Positions 53,637 to 61,819 of a stretch of DNA of 64,000 nucleotides are shown one piece after another. The stretch covers positions 1 through 64,000 of the forward strand of contig ONMN01000029.1 of NCBI GenBank assembly GCA_900318885.1, given 5' to 3'. Each line of letters opens with the position of its first letter. Within the stretch, counting starts at the first letter, position 1. Both the position numbers and the translations under genes were made by a program. Below the pieces are notes generated by a model that worked only from the letters and a program-made list of their open reading frames with translations, was not told the origin of the DNA and ran no database searches. Source of the DNA: an uncultured Prevotellaceae bacterium. GTDB lineage: Bacteria; Bacteroidota; Bacteroidia; Bacteroidales; Bacteroidaceae.

Positions 53637-54227
53637 ATGTCAATATCGAAGACAAGACAAAAGTTGGTTGACGTGGCTCGTCAGTTGTTCGCAAAGAACG
53701 GACTTGAAAATACGACGATGAACGATATTGCCCAGGCTTCGGGCAAGGGTCGCCGCACGTTGTACACGTATTTTAAGTCGAAGGAAGACATCTATTACGC
53801 GGTGATAGAAAGTGAGCTGGAACGTCTTTCCGACCAGCTTGACGAGGTGGCAGCCAAGCGTATCCCCCCTCAGGAGAAAATCATCGAACTGATTTACATG
53901 CATCTGAGCATGATTCGCGAGACGGTGGTGCGCAATGGTAATCTGCGTGCCGAGTTCTTCCGTAACATCTGGATGGTCGAAAAGGTGCGCCGTAATTTCG
54001 ACGATGCCGAGATAGAACTGTTCCGCAAGGTGTTCCGCGAGGGTAAGGAGGACGGTGAGTTCGACATCGACAATGTCGATCTGGTGGCCGACATCACCCA
54101 CTATTGTATCAAGGGCCTCGAGGTGCCTTACATCTATGGTCGCATTGCCCACGGTATGACCGCTGAGGCTACGAAGCCGCAGGTGGCCAAGATTGTGTAT
54201 AGCGCCCTGGGAAAGAGACGGATGTAA
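53637..54227 (+). CDS. TetR/AcrR family regulator
   Basis: 196 residues. N-terminal HTH: RQKLVDVARQLFAKNGLENTTMNDIAQASGKGRRTLYTYFKSKEDIY, the TetR signature. The C-terminal ligand-binding domain (about 60-190) is helical, with RAEFFRNIWMVEKVRR. It is followed by fabG on the same strand and faces the divergent efflux operon. The neighbour fabG suggests an acyl-lipid ligand; the efflux genes suggest a drug ligand. An inverted repeat overlapping its promoter is a possible operator. Confidence 0.9.
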   Translation: MSISKTRQKLVDVARQLFAKNGLENTTMNDIAQASGKGRRTLYTYFKSKEDIYYAVIESELERLSDQLDEVAAKRIPPQEKIIELIYMHLSMIRETVVRNGNLRAEFFRNIWMVEKVRRNFDDAEIELFRKVFREGKEDGEFDIDNVDLVADITHYCIKGLEVPYIYGRIAHGMTAEATKPQVAKIVYSALGKRRM

Positions 54228-54245
54228 AATCTCGGAATATAATGT

Positions 54246-54277
54246 CGTAATAACGTAATACCGAAATAACGTAATAA
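54246..54277 (+). repeat. 8-base tandem micro-repeat before fabG
   Basis: CGTAATAA, CGTAATAC, CGAAATAA, CGTAATAA, in the 74-base spacer between tetR and fabG. Confidence 0.9.
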
Positions 54278-54301
54278 CAAATAATAAATTAAAGTAAAAT
54301 T

Positions 54302-54955
54302 ATGGGATTATTAGAAGGAAAGACAGCGCTGATTACTGGTGCTGCACGCGGTATCGGAAAGGCTATCGCACTGAAGTATGCCTCTGAGGGCTGTAACATC
54401 GCATTCACCGACCTCGAGATCAACCTCGACACGGAGAAGGAAATCGCTGCTGACCGAAGAGGTGGTGAAGGCCGTAAAGGAGGAGTTTGGAAGCATCGAT
54501 ATTCTGGTGAATAACGCCGGTATCACCAAGGACGGACTGATGCTCCGTATGACCGAGCAGCAGTGGGACGCTGTTATCGCCGTCAATCTTAAATCGGCAT
54601 TCAACTTCATCCATGCTTGCGTGCCTGTTATGATGCGTCAGCGTGGCGGTAGCATCATCAATATGGCCTCTGTCGTAGGTGTTCACGGTAATGCCGGTCA
54701 GGCTAACTACGCCGCTTCGAAGGCTGGTCTCATTGCCCTCGCCAAGAGTATCGCTCAGGAGATGGGTCCCAAGGGCAGACCGCTATGACTGCAGCACTGC
54801 CTGAGGAGGTTCGCAACGAGTGGAAGCAGAAGATTCCCCTCCGTCGCGGTGGTCAGGTCGAGGATATCGCTAACGTTGCCACTTTCCTGGCTTCCGACCT
54901 CTCGAGCTATGTCAGCGGACAGGTCATCCAGGTTGATGGCGGCATGAACATGTAA
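54302..54955 (+). pseudogene. fabG: 3-oxoacyl-ACP reductase FabG, broken by two internal deletions
   Basis: The frame opens normally with MGLLEGKTALITGAARGIGKAI (Rossmann GxxxGxG). After about DTEKEIAA (54450) homology jumps to another frame at EEVVKAVKEEFGSIDILVNNAG, so residues before it are missing (about 59 bases if the gene was 248 codons). It continues through the catalytic region (SIINMASVVG; NYAASKAG) to EMGPKG near 54776. There a second loss of about 34 bases restores the original frame for TAALPEEVR...DGGMNM. The Ser-Tyr-Lys residues remain, but no single frame gives the protein. Either a real pseudogene or an assembly error; fabG is normally essential. Confidence 0.82.
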
Positions 54956-54959
54956 CACG

Positions 54960-55613
54960 ATGAAAGATTCGGTATTAATACTAAGTGGTGGGGTTGACTC
55001 CACCACTTTGCTATATGATGAGCAGGAGCGCATTGCCCTCGCCATCTCCTTCGACTACGGCTCGAAGCATAACAAGCGCGAGATTCCCTTTGCACAGCTG
55101 CATTGTCAGCGTCTGGGCATTCGCCATATCGTCATCCCCCTCGACTTCATGACCAAGTATTTCGTTAGTTCCCTGCTCGAAGGCGGCGAGGACATCCCTG
55201 AGGGCCACTATGCCGACGACAACATGAAGTCCACCGTCGTGCCCTTCCGCAATGGCATCATGCTCTCCATTGCCGTGGGCATTGCCGAGAGCAACGGACT
55301 CCGCTATGTCATGATGGCCAATCACGGTGGCGACCATACCATCTATCCCGACTGCCGCCCCGAGTTCGTCGACGCCTTCGACCAGGCGGCCTCCGCAGGC
55401 ACCTTCGTCAATGTCCGTCTGCGTTCGCCATATACCCACATCACCAAGGCCGACATCGCCCGTCGCGGCAAGGCTTTGGGCATCGACTACAGCGAGACAT
55501 GGTCATGCTACAAGGGTGGGGAACACCACTGCGGCCGTTGCGGCACCTGCGTCGAGCGCCGCGAGGCCTTCGCCCAAGCCGACATCGACGACAAAACTAT
55601 CTACGACAAATAG
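54960..55613 (+). CDS. queC: 7-cyano-7-deazaguanine synthase
   Basis: 217 residues. Converts 7-carboxy-7-deazaguanine to preQ0 with ATP and ammonia, in the queuosine tRNA modification pathway. LSGGVDSTTLL is the PP-loop; the C-terminal CYKGGEHHCGRCGTCVER supplies the four zinc cysteines. Length is normal. It starts 4 bases after the fabG stop. No queD or queE is in the window. Confidence 0.95.
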   Translation: MKDSVLILSGGVDSTTLLYDEQERIALAISFDYGSKHNKREIPFAQLHCQRLGIRHIVIPLDFMTKYFVSSLLEGGEDIPEGHYADDNMKSTVVPFRNGIMLSIAVGIAESNGLRYVMMANHGGDHTIYPDCRPEFVDAFDQAASAGTFVNVRLRSPYTHITKADIARRGKALGIDYSETWSCYKGGEHHCGRCGTCVERREAFAQADIDDKTIYDK

Positions 55614-55626
55614 CGCTAAGGTTACG

Positions 55627-55793
55627 GAAAGTCGAGCGAAAAAACCAAATTAATTTGTGTTTTTCCGAGACGAAGTAAGCTCGCCGATTTATCGGCAACG
55701 CCCAGAAAAGAGCGTAAAGCGCTTTGAAGAATCCTGCTCCGAGGAGAAAATGCTTTACTGCCGTGCAAAAAGGTTTTTTGTACGGCAGTAAAG
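55627..55793. repeat. Chain of hairpins between convergent queC and radA
   Basis: In order: the GAGCGA-framed dyad (55634-55672, AACCAAATTAATTTGTGTT core); GCCGAT-TT-ATCGGC (55683-55696); AAAGCGCTTT (55716-55725); and the long arm pair CTTTACTGCCGTGCAAAAA (55753-55771) with TTTTTTGTACGGCAGTAAAG (55774-55793). The last is a probable bidirectional terminator. Confidence 0.85.
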
Positions 55794-55817
55794 GTTTGTT
55801 AGGGGCAAGGTAAAGTT

Positions 55818-55901
55818 AAAACTGCGTCGATGTTTGTTAAAACAACGACGCAGTTTGATAAAACAAAGGCGTTGTTTAATAAAACTGCGACAATGATTAA
55901 T
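55818..55901. repeat. 21-base-period array downstream of radA
   Basis: Four units of exactly 21 bases at 55818, 55839, 55860 and 55881, each starting AAAAC and ending in T. Units 1 and 2 also pair as AAACTGCGTCG (55819-55829) with CGACGCAGTTT (55846-55856). It lies 28 bases after the radA stop. Confidence 0.88.
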
Positions 55902-55929
55902 GTTTTTGCAACCGCCCGTAAGGAGTTCT

Positions 55930-57366
55930 TTAGCCGAAGAGGGCGCGGAGGGCTTCTTCGACCTTGCGGACGGGAACGAGTTCGATGTGGAACTTCTTGC
56001 GGTTGAGGGCCGCGAGGTTGTATTTGGGGATGATGATATGCTGGAATCCCAGCTTCTCGGCCTCGCTGATGCGCTGTTCGATGCGGGCGACAGGGCGAAC
56101 TTCGCCACTGAGTCCGACCTCGCCAGCCATGCACCAGCCTTCGTCGATGGGCGTATCGACATTGCTCGACAGGACGGCGGCAATGACGGAGAGATCCATA
56201 GCCATATCGGTGACGCGCAGACCGCCGGCGATGTTGAGGAAGACGTCCTTCTGCATGAGTTTGAAGCCGACGCGTTTTTCGAGTACGGCCAGCAGCATGT
56301 TTAAGCGGCGCTGGTCGAAACCCGTAGCAGAGCGTTGGGGTGTACCGTAAGCGGCAGAAGAAACGAGTGCCTGCGTCTCGACGAGGAACGGCCGGACGCC
56401 CTCGATGGCGCTGGAGATGGCGACGCCCGAGAGTCCGTCGTGATTATCCGTCAGCAGCAGTTCCGAGGGGTTTGAGACCTGTCGCAGACCGGTCTGCTGC
56501 ATTTCGTAGATGCCGAGTTCGGAGGTAGAGCCGAAGCGGTTTTTGATGCTGCGCAGGATGCGGTACATATAGTGCTGGTCACCCTCGAACTGGATGACGG
56601 TATCGACGATGTGTTCGAGGATTTTCGGACCGGCGAGGGTGCCTTCCTTCGTGATATGACCAATGAGGATGACGGGGACGCCGCTGGTCTTGGCAAAGCG
56701 GAGCAGGGCAGAGGCACACTCGCGAACCTGGGCGATGGAGCCGGCAGAGGATTCGACGTCCTCGGTGGAGATGGTCTGGATGGAATCGACGACGACGAGG
56801 TCGGGCTGGACTTCCTTGATGTGGTCGAAGATGGCCTCGAGGGAGTTTTCGGTGAGAATGAGGAAGTTATCAGCGGCGGAGATGTCGGCGGGAGAACCGC
56901 CGACCGCGCTGGCTGTGGGGGGACCGCCAGCCGCAGCGAGGCGTTCGGCGCGCATCTTGAGCTGGTGGGCGCTTTCCTCACCGCTGACGTAGAGCACGCG
57001 CTTGTCCGTCAGAGCGAGCATGGTCTGGAGGGTGAGCGTCGACTTGCCGATGCCCGGTTCACCGCCAAGGAGCACGATGCTGCCAGGCACGAGTCCGCCA
57101 CCTAAGACGCGATTCAGTTCGTCGTCGTGCATATCGATGCGCGGGTCGTCCTTGGCTGAAATATCTTTTAGTCGCAGCACCTTGTTTTCACGCAGTTGAT
57201 GGCCTGCTGAGGCAGCAGCCGACGTAGCCACAATCTTCTTCTTGGTGTCGGCGACCTTGATTTCCTTGAACGTATTCCACTGGCCACAGGCAGGGCATTT
57301 GCCTATCCATTTGGCCGACTCCTGTCCGCAATTATCGCAGACGTACATGATTTTATCCTTTGCCAT
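55930..57366 (-). CDS. radA: DNA repair protein RadA
   Basis: 478 residues from ATG 57366. RecA-like branch-migration helicase. The N-terminal zinc finger is YVCDNCGQ...CPACGQW. Walker A is GGEPGIGKSTL (about 105), Walker B is DLVVVDSIQT, and the KNRFGS motif appears as IKNRFGSTSELGIYEM. The Lon-like C-terminal domain follows (about 290-478). An extra low-complexity piece, GGPPTASAVGGSPADISA (near residue 140), sits between the family blocks MRAERL and NFLILTENS; its DNA is a hairpin pair (56884-56931). Promoter TAATTTTG ends 8 bases before ATG. Confidence 0.93.
   Translation of the reverse strand: MAKDKIMYVCDNCGQESAKWIGKCPACGQWNTFKEIKVADTKKKIVATSAAASAGHQLRENKVLRLKDISAKDDPRIDMHDDELNRVLGGGLVPGSIVLLGGEPGIGKSTLTLQTMLALTDKRVLYVSGEESAHQLKMRAERLAAAGGPPTASAVGGSPADISAADNFLILTENSLEAIFDHIKEVQPDLVVVDSIQTISTEDVESSAGSIAQVRECASALLRFAKTSGVPVILIGHITKEGTLAGPKILEHIVDTVIQFEGDQHYMYRILRSIKNRFGSTSELGIYEMQQTGLRQVSNPSELLLTDNHDGLSGVAISSAIEGVRPFLVETQALVSSAAYGTPQRSATGFDQRRLNMLLAVLEKRVGFKLMQKDVFLNIAGGLRVTDMAMDLSVIAAVLSSNVDTPIDEGWCMAGEVGLSGEVRPVARIEQRISEAEKLGFQHIIIPKYNLAALNRKKFHIELVPVRKVEEALRALFG
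56884..56931. repeat. Twin hairpins forming an in-frame insertion in radA
   Basis: Hairpin 1: GTCGGCGG (56884-56891), loop GAGAA, CCGCCGAC (56897-56904), perfect. Hairpin 2: GCTGGC (56908-56913) with GCCAGC (56926-56931), extended by a bulged GG/CC pair. Confidence 0.75.
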
Positions 57367-57374
57367 AGTGGGTA

Positions 57375-57382
57375 CAAAATTA
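57375..57382 (-). promoter_or_regulatory. -7 element of radA
   Basis: TAATTTTG on the minus strand, 8 bases before ATG 57366. Confidence 0.6.
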
Positions 57383-57414
57383 CGCAAAATCTTGCAAAAC
57401 TGCAAATTATTTCG

Positions 57415-57422
57415 TAATTTTG
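57415..57422 (+). promoter_or_regulatory. -7 element of the lipoprotein-TPR gene pair
   Basis: TAATTTTG, 10 bases before ATG 57433; divergent from the radA promoter 33 bases away. Confidence 0.6.
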
Positions 57423-57432
57423 CAAGCGAATT

Positions 57433-58398
57433 ATGAAGAAATCGACGATAATCATGATAGTCTGCGTGCTGTTGATGGCAGCATGCGGACAGTCGTATGA
57501 AGAAACCAAGCGTCAGAAAGGGTTGAGTCAGCGCGAGGCGATGAGGAAGGATTCGGCTGCCCTGAAGGTGGCTGTGATGCCGACGCTGGACTGTCTGCCG
57601 CTGTATGTGGCGGAGCATTACCAGCTGTTTGACACGCTGCGCGGTGGTGTGCGCCTGAAATTCTATATGGCACAGATGGACTGTGACACGGCGTTGCAGC
57701 GTGGTAGGGTAGAGGGTGCGATGACCGACTTGGTAAGGGCCAAACGCATGGAGCGGCAAGGTATGAAGCTGCGCTATCCTGCCGTTACCGGTGCCTACTG
57801 GCAACTGATAGCCAACCGTAATGCCCGTGTGAAGCAGCTGAAGCAGCTGGACGACAAGATGGTGGCCATGACGCGTTTCTCGGCCACCGACTTGCTAACC
57901 GACCGCATGATAGACTCGGTGAAGTTGGATAAGGACCGCGTGTATAAGGTACAGATAAACGATGTCAGTGTGCGTCTGCTGATGTTGCAGAACAACGAGA
58001 TGGACGTGCTCTGGATGATGGAACCTCAGGCCACTGCTGCGCGTATGATGAAGAACGGCGTGGTGTATGACAGCCGGAAGGATAGTTTGCAGCTGGGTGT
58101 GCTCGTCTTCCGTGAACAGGAGATGCGGCATCCGGAACGTGCCGAGCAACTGAAACTCTTTATGCAGGCCTATGACCAGGCTTGCGACAGCATCAACAAA
58201 TATGGTGTGCGCCACTATCGCGACATCATTGTCGAGCGGTGTCAGGTGAAGAAGAATATGCTGGACTCGTTGCCCGATAAAATAAAATATGAACGCGCGC
58301 GAGGACCACGCGAACGGGATATTGCCCTCGTGGAAAAATGGCTGGGCGTGAAGAAAGAGGTGAGTGGTAAGAAGCAAGAGGTAAGAGGCAAGAAGTAG
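57433..58398 (+). CDS. Lipoprotein resembling ABC substrate-binding proteins (NMT1/SsuA type)
   Basis: 321 residues. Lipobox MAAC near residue 16-19. The body looks like a periplasmic binding protein fold: LKVAVMPTLDCLPLYVAEHYQLFDTL, GRVEGAMTDLVRAKRM and DKMVAMTRFSATDLLTDRMI have the order of NMT1/THI5-type binding proteins. No ABC permease or ATPase is nearby, so it may act as a sensor or belong to a distant transporter. Its last residues (KKEVSGKKQEVRGKK) are written by a 7-base repeat that ends 2 bases before the next gene. Confidence 0.72.
   Translation: MKKSTIIMIVCVLLMAACGQSYEETKRQKGLSQREAMRKDSAALKVAVMPTLDCLPLYVAEHYQLFDTLRGGVRLKFYMAQMDCDTALQRGRVEGAMTDLVRAKRMERQGMKLRYPAVTGAYWQLIANRNARVKQLKQLDDKMVAMTRFSATDLLTDRMIDSVKLDKDRVYKVQINDVSVRLLMLQNNEMDVLWMMEPQATAARMMKNGVVYDSRKDSLQLGVLVFREQEMRHPERAEQLKLFMQAYDQACDSINKYGVRHYRDIIVERCQVKKNMLDSLPDKIKYERARGPRERDIALVEKWLGVKKEVSGKKQEVRGKK
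58356..58397 (+). repeat. 7-base tandem micro-repeat at the junction of two genes
   Basis: AGAGGTG, AGTGGTA, AGAAGCA, AGAGGTA, AGAGGCA, AGAAGTA, then GG and ATG. It codes the C-terminus and stop of the lipoprotein and ends directly before the start codon at 58400. Confidence 0.92.
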
Positions 58399-58399
58399 G

Positions 58400-60541
58400 A
58401 TGAAGACATTGGATCACTCACTGGAACGCATCTACGCGCAACTCTGCTACGGGAACTGTGGCATGGCTATTGCCGAACTGGAAACCTATCTGGCTGCGTG
58501 GCCCGATGGACAGACGACGGAGGCCTTGCGCGTCATCAAGGAGGAGTATAGCCTGATGGCTGACTATTGGCGGAAAGGTGTCGTCGACGAGCAGCGCCAG
58601 CAGTTGTACCAGCGTTTGTTGCAACAGGTGTATCAACTGTTTGCCAATATTGCCGTCTATCGCCGTCTGCAGGCGTCGTCGTTTCTGACGGGCTTGTATC
58701 AGGGTGCCCGCCAGCAGTCGTACGACCGGTCGTTGTCGGCCATTCGTGGTGAGATGGAGAATTTCGTCAGCGAGATTGCCATGCTTGAGTTTGAGCCTGA
58801 GAACAAGCGCGACGAGAAGAGCCGAATGCTTTACAAGGCACACCAGCAGCACATGAACACGCTGTTCAATTACATCGTCACGTCGCGTATGTGGTCGGAG
58901 GGTGTCGGCAGCGGATTTACCGATTTGCTGCTGTCGCCGACGGTCGACAGTAACGACCAGCAGTTGATTGTCGCTGCTATCATGCTTGCGCTGATGAGTC
59001 AGTTTGATATGGTGAAGTTCCGTCTGCTGACGGATGTCTATCGCCAGTCGCAGGACGAGCATGTGCGCCAGCGAGCCTTGGTGGGGTGGGTGTTCTCGCT
59101 GGACCGTCATCTGATAAATGTTTTCCCTGAGCAGAAGGCCATCATTGATGAAATGTTGGAGTCCGACGAGGTGTGTCAGGAACTGACGGAACTGCAGATG
59201 CAGCTGATACTGACGCTGAATGCCGAGAAGGACAACGATATCATCAGCAGGGAGATCATGCCCGATTTGCTCAAGAACAACTCGTTTCAAATTACCCGTA
59301 ACGGCATTGAGGAAACGGAGGAAGACTCGCTTGAGGAAATCCTGCATCCTGATATTGCCGAGCAGCGGATGGAGAAGCTGGAAGCCAGTATGCAGCGCAT
59401 TATCGACATGCAGAAACAGGGCGTGGACGTCTATTTTGCAGGTTTTGCACAGATGAAGCGCTATCCGTTCTTCTACGATATCTCCAACTGGTTTGTGCCG
59501 TTCTTCATGCAGCATCCCGATGTTGCGCAGTTTGTAGAACGGATGGAATGTCTGCGCTTCGTAGAGTCGATACTCACAAGGGGACCCTTCTGTAATAGTG
59601 ACAAATATTCGTTTCTGATAGCAGCCAATGACGTCCTCAGCCGTTTTCCGGCTTCTATGCGTGAGGTGATGATGAATAACGAGGCGTCGCTGGGAGAAAT
59701 GGAGATTGGTGAAAACCAGACGGCAGCCTATATCCGTCGTCTCTATCTGATGGATATCTACCGTTTCTTCCGTTTGTTCCCCAACCGCAACGCGATGAAC
59801 AATCCGTTTGAGGGTAATCATTCGGATGAGGACATCCTGAACGTCTTCGAATCAGAGTTGTTTATGCAGACTCCGCTCGACGGCTATAAGGCCAGTGTTG
59901 TCCGAATGATGAAGAAACATCATTTCGACAAGATGGCGCGCGGGGTATTGAACACCTTCCCGGAAAGCATGCGTGATGCGCAGTATTATATATGGACCAA
60001 CAGCTACGAGAAAGCGCTGGAGATAGAACCTGATAATGTGCGTGCGTTGGCCGGTGCAGCCCGCTGGCAGTTCTCGCGTGGCAATTATGCTCAGGCTGAT
60101 GATTATTACGACCGCTTGTTGTTGCTGCAACCAGACAAGGTGAGCTATAAGTTGAATAAAGCCGTCTGTCTGGTGAAGATGGAGGATAACGAAGAAGCGC
60201 TGAAACTGCTTTATCAGTTGGATTACGAACATGCCGAAGATGCGAATATCCAGCGGGTCTTTGCCTGGGCGTTAACGTGTGACGGTAAGTTGGAACAGGC
60301 GGAGAAAGTCTTTGTCCAATTGTTGGCCGACCATCACGCAACGGGTGAAGACTACTTGAACTACGGCTATTGTCTGTGGTTGATGAATCGCATTGATGAT
60401 GCTGCCGCGAATTTCCGTAAATACATGGAAATGACGCCTGCCGAACAGCGTAACGACCCGCTTTTTGACTTCTGGTGGCTCAAGAAACGAGGCGTCGACA
60501 TCATCCAGTATCGGATGATGGAAACGTTGGTGCAGTCGTAA
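58400..60541 (+). CDS. Large TPR protein of unknown function
   Basis: 713 residues, no signal peptide or membrane helix. Helical throughout. At the start, MAIAELETYLAAWPDGQTTE looks like a TPR helix pair. From about residue 530 on there are at least four tetratricopeptide-like repeats (YYIWTNSYEKALEIEPDNVRAL; GNYAQADDYYDRLLLLQPDKV; EEALKLLYQL; GKLEQAEKVFVQLLADH). The middle is unrecognised. TPR proteins scaffold complexes. Its partner is the lipoprotein one base upstream of its start. I recognise the type as common in Bacteroidales but know no function. Confidence 0.78.
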   Translation: MKTLDHSLERIYAQLCYGNCGMAIAELETYLAAWPDGQTTEALRVIKEEYSLMADYWRKGVVDEQRQQLYQRLLQQVYQLFANIAVYRRLQASSFLTGLYQGARQQSYDRSLSAIRGEMENFVSEIAMLEFEPENKRDEKSRMLYKAHQQHMNTLFNYIVTSRMWSEGVGSGFTDLLLSPTVDSNDQQLIVAAIMLALMSQFDMVKFRLLTDVYRQSQDEHVRQRALVGWVFSLDRHLINVFPEQKAIIDEMLESDEVCQELTELQMQLILTLNAEKDNDIISREIMPDLLKNNSFQITRNGIEETEEDSLEEILHPDIAEQRMEKLEASMQRIIDMQKQGVDVYFAGFAQMKRYPFFYDISNWFVPFFMQHPDVAQFVERMECLRFVESILTRGPFCNSDKYSFLIAANDVLSRFPASMREVMMNNEASLGEMEIGENQTAAYIRRLYLMDIYRFFRLFPNRNAMNNPFEGNHSDEDILNVFESELFMQTPLDGYKASVVRMMKKHHFDKMARGVLNTFPESMRDAQYYIWTNSYEKALEIEPDNVRALAGAARWQFSRGNYAQADDYYDRLLLLQPDKVSYKLNKAVCLVKMEDNEEALKLLYQLDYEHAEDANIQRVFAWALTCDGKLEQAEKVFVQLLADHHATGEDYLNYGYCLWLMNRIDDAAANFRKYMEMTPAEQRNDPLFDFWWLKKRGVDIIQYRMMETLVQS

Positions 60542-60556
60542 AGTACAAATGTGATG

Positions 60557-61816
60557 TTATAGGAACGGCTGTAGCAGGTGGGCAAACCATCCGCGGAATT
60601 TCTGCCATCCGGTGCGGAACTCATCCCACGTCTCGTCGGTCAGTTCGAAGCTTTTCTGCTTATCACGCCAGAACATGTCGTCCAGTTCCTTCGTCGTGGC
60701 CTTGTCCACAATGACGGCATTCTCCTCGAAGTCGCACTTCAGGCTGCGCGCATCCAGGTTCGTGCTGCCCACGGTGCAGTAGAGTCCGTCGACCATCATG
60801 ATTTTCGAGTGATGGAAGCCCGGTTTGTAGAGCCAGACCTTTGCGCCACGCTTCATCAGTTTATGTGCTTGGTAGAGGGCGCAGTCGGGGGTCAGGGGAA
60901 TATCGCTCTTTGACGACAGCATGATTTCCACCTTCACACCACGACGGATAGCACGTGTCAGCGCTTTTGTCACCGAGGGTATCAGCGTGAAGTAGGGATT
61001 GATGATGTGGATGGAGTCCTTGGCCTGATTGATGGCATTGATATAGAATGTGCGCATGATTTTCGGCGTCACATGCGGTTCGCGATTGATGATGCCCACC
61101 ATCTTCGTGCCCTTCGTGCTGGTGGTGTCAGGCTTCAGGCCTTCGAAGACTGTCGGAGTTCCGCCACGATAGTATTTCATGCCGCTGACGTTTTCACCAG
61201 TCGTACGATTCCAAATGCGGAAGAAGATGGCCTGCAGTTCGTTGACGGCATCACCCTCGATACGGCAGTGCATATCGCGCCATTCGCCTACTTGCTCAGT
61301 GCCTTTGATGTAGTAGTCGGCTACATTCATGCCACCCGTGTAGGCTATCTTTCCGTCGATGACCACGATTTTGCGGTGGTCGCGTCCGAAGATGTGGTTC
61401 ACCCAGGGAAATCGGATGGGGGAGTACTCCACGATATCGATACTATCCTCGCGCAGGGACTCCAGGTGATATTTCTTCAATGGCTGGTTGTTCGAGTCGT
61501 TGCCGAAACCGTCGAACATCGCGCGAACTTCTACGCCTTCCTTGCGCTTTTCGCGCAACAGGTCGAACAGCAGTGAGGCTATGGAGTCGTTGCGGAAATT
61601 GAAGTATTCCAGATGGATGCTGCTCTTGGCCTGACGGATGGCACGGAACATATCGTCGAACTTCTCCTGTCCTGACATGAGCAGTGTGACGCTGTTGTCG
61701 TTTGAAAAGCGTATGTTGCTCTCGCGTAGTGTCTGAACTATCAGCGAGTCGCTTGTCTGGGCGCTCGCTGACAATAGTAATGTAGCAAAAACGGAGGCTA
61801 AAATCGTACGAACCAT
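60557..61816 (-). CDS. Secreted phospholipase D/cardiolipin synthase-like protein
   Basis: 419 residues with a signal peptide (MVRTILASVFATLLLSASA). Two HKD motifs: FGRDHRKIVVIDGKIAYTGG near 150 and FHHSKIMMVDGLYCTVGSTN near 345. It looks like a ClsA/ClsB-type enzyme but has a cleavable signal instead of two membrane helices, so it probably acts in the periplasm on phospholipids. Phospholipase D or cardiolipin synthase activity cannot be separated by sequence. It is 3 bases after the hybrid regulator, so the two are cotranscribed. Confidence 0.85.
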   Translation of the reverse strand: MVRTILASVFATLLLSASAQTSDSLIVQTLRESNIRFSNDNSVTLLMSGQEKFDDMFRAIRQAKSSIHLEYFNFRNDSIASLLFDLLREKRKEGVEVRAMFDGFGNDSNNQPLKKYHLESLREDSIDIVEYSPIRFPWVNHIFGRDHRKIVVIDGKIAYTGGMNVADYYIKGTEQVGEWRDMHCRIEGDAVNELQAIFFRIWNRTTGENVSGMKYYRGGTPTVFEGLKPDTTSTKGTKMVGIINREPHVTPKIMRTFYINAINQAKDSIHIINPYFTLIPSVTKALTRAIRRGVKVEIMLSSKSDIPLTPDCALYQAHKLMKRGAKVWLYKPGFHHSKIMMVDGLYCTVGSTNLDARSLKCDFEENAVIVDKATTKELDDMFWRDKQKSFELTDETWDEFRTGWQKFRGWFAHLLQPFL

Positions 61817-61819
61817 TGA

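Noticed and set aside
55930-57804. A longer RadA starting at 57804
   Set aside because: The extension is antisense to the next gene and crosses both divergent promoters; the family start MAKDKIMYVCDNCG is at 57366.
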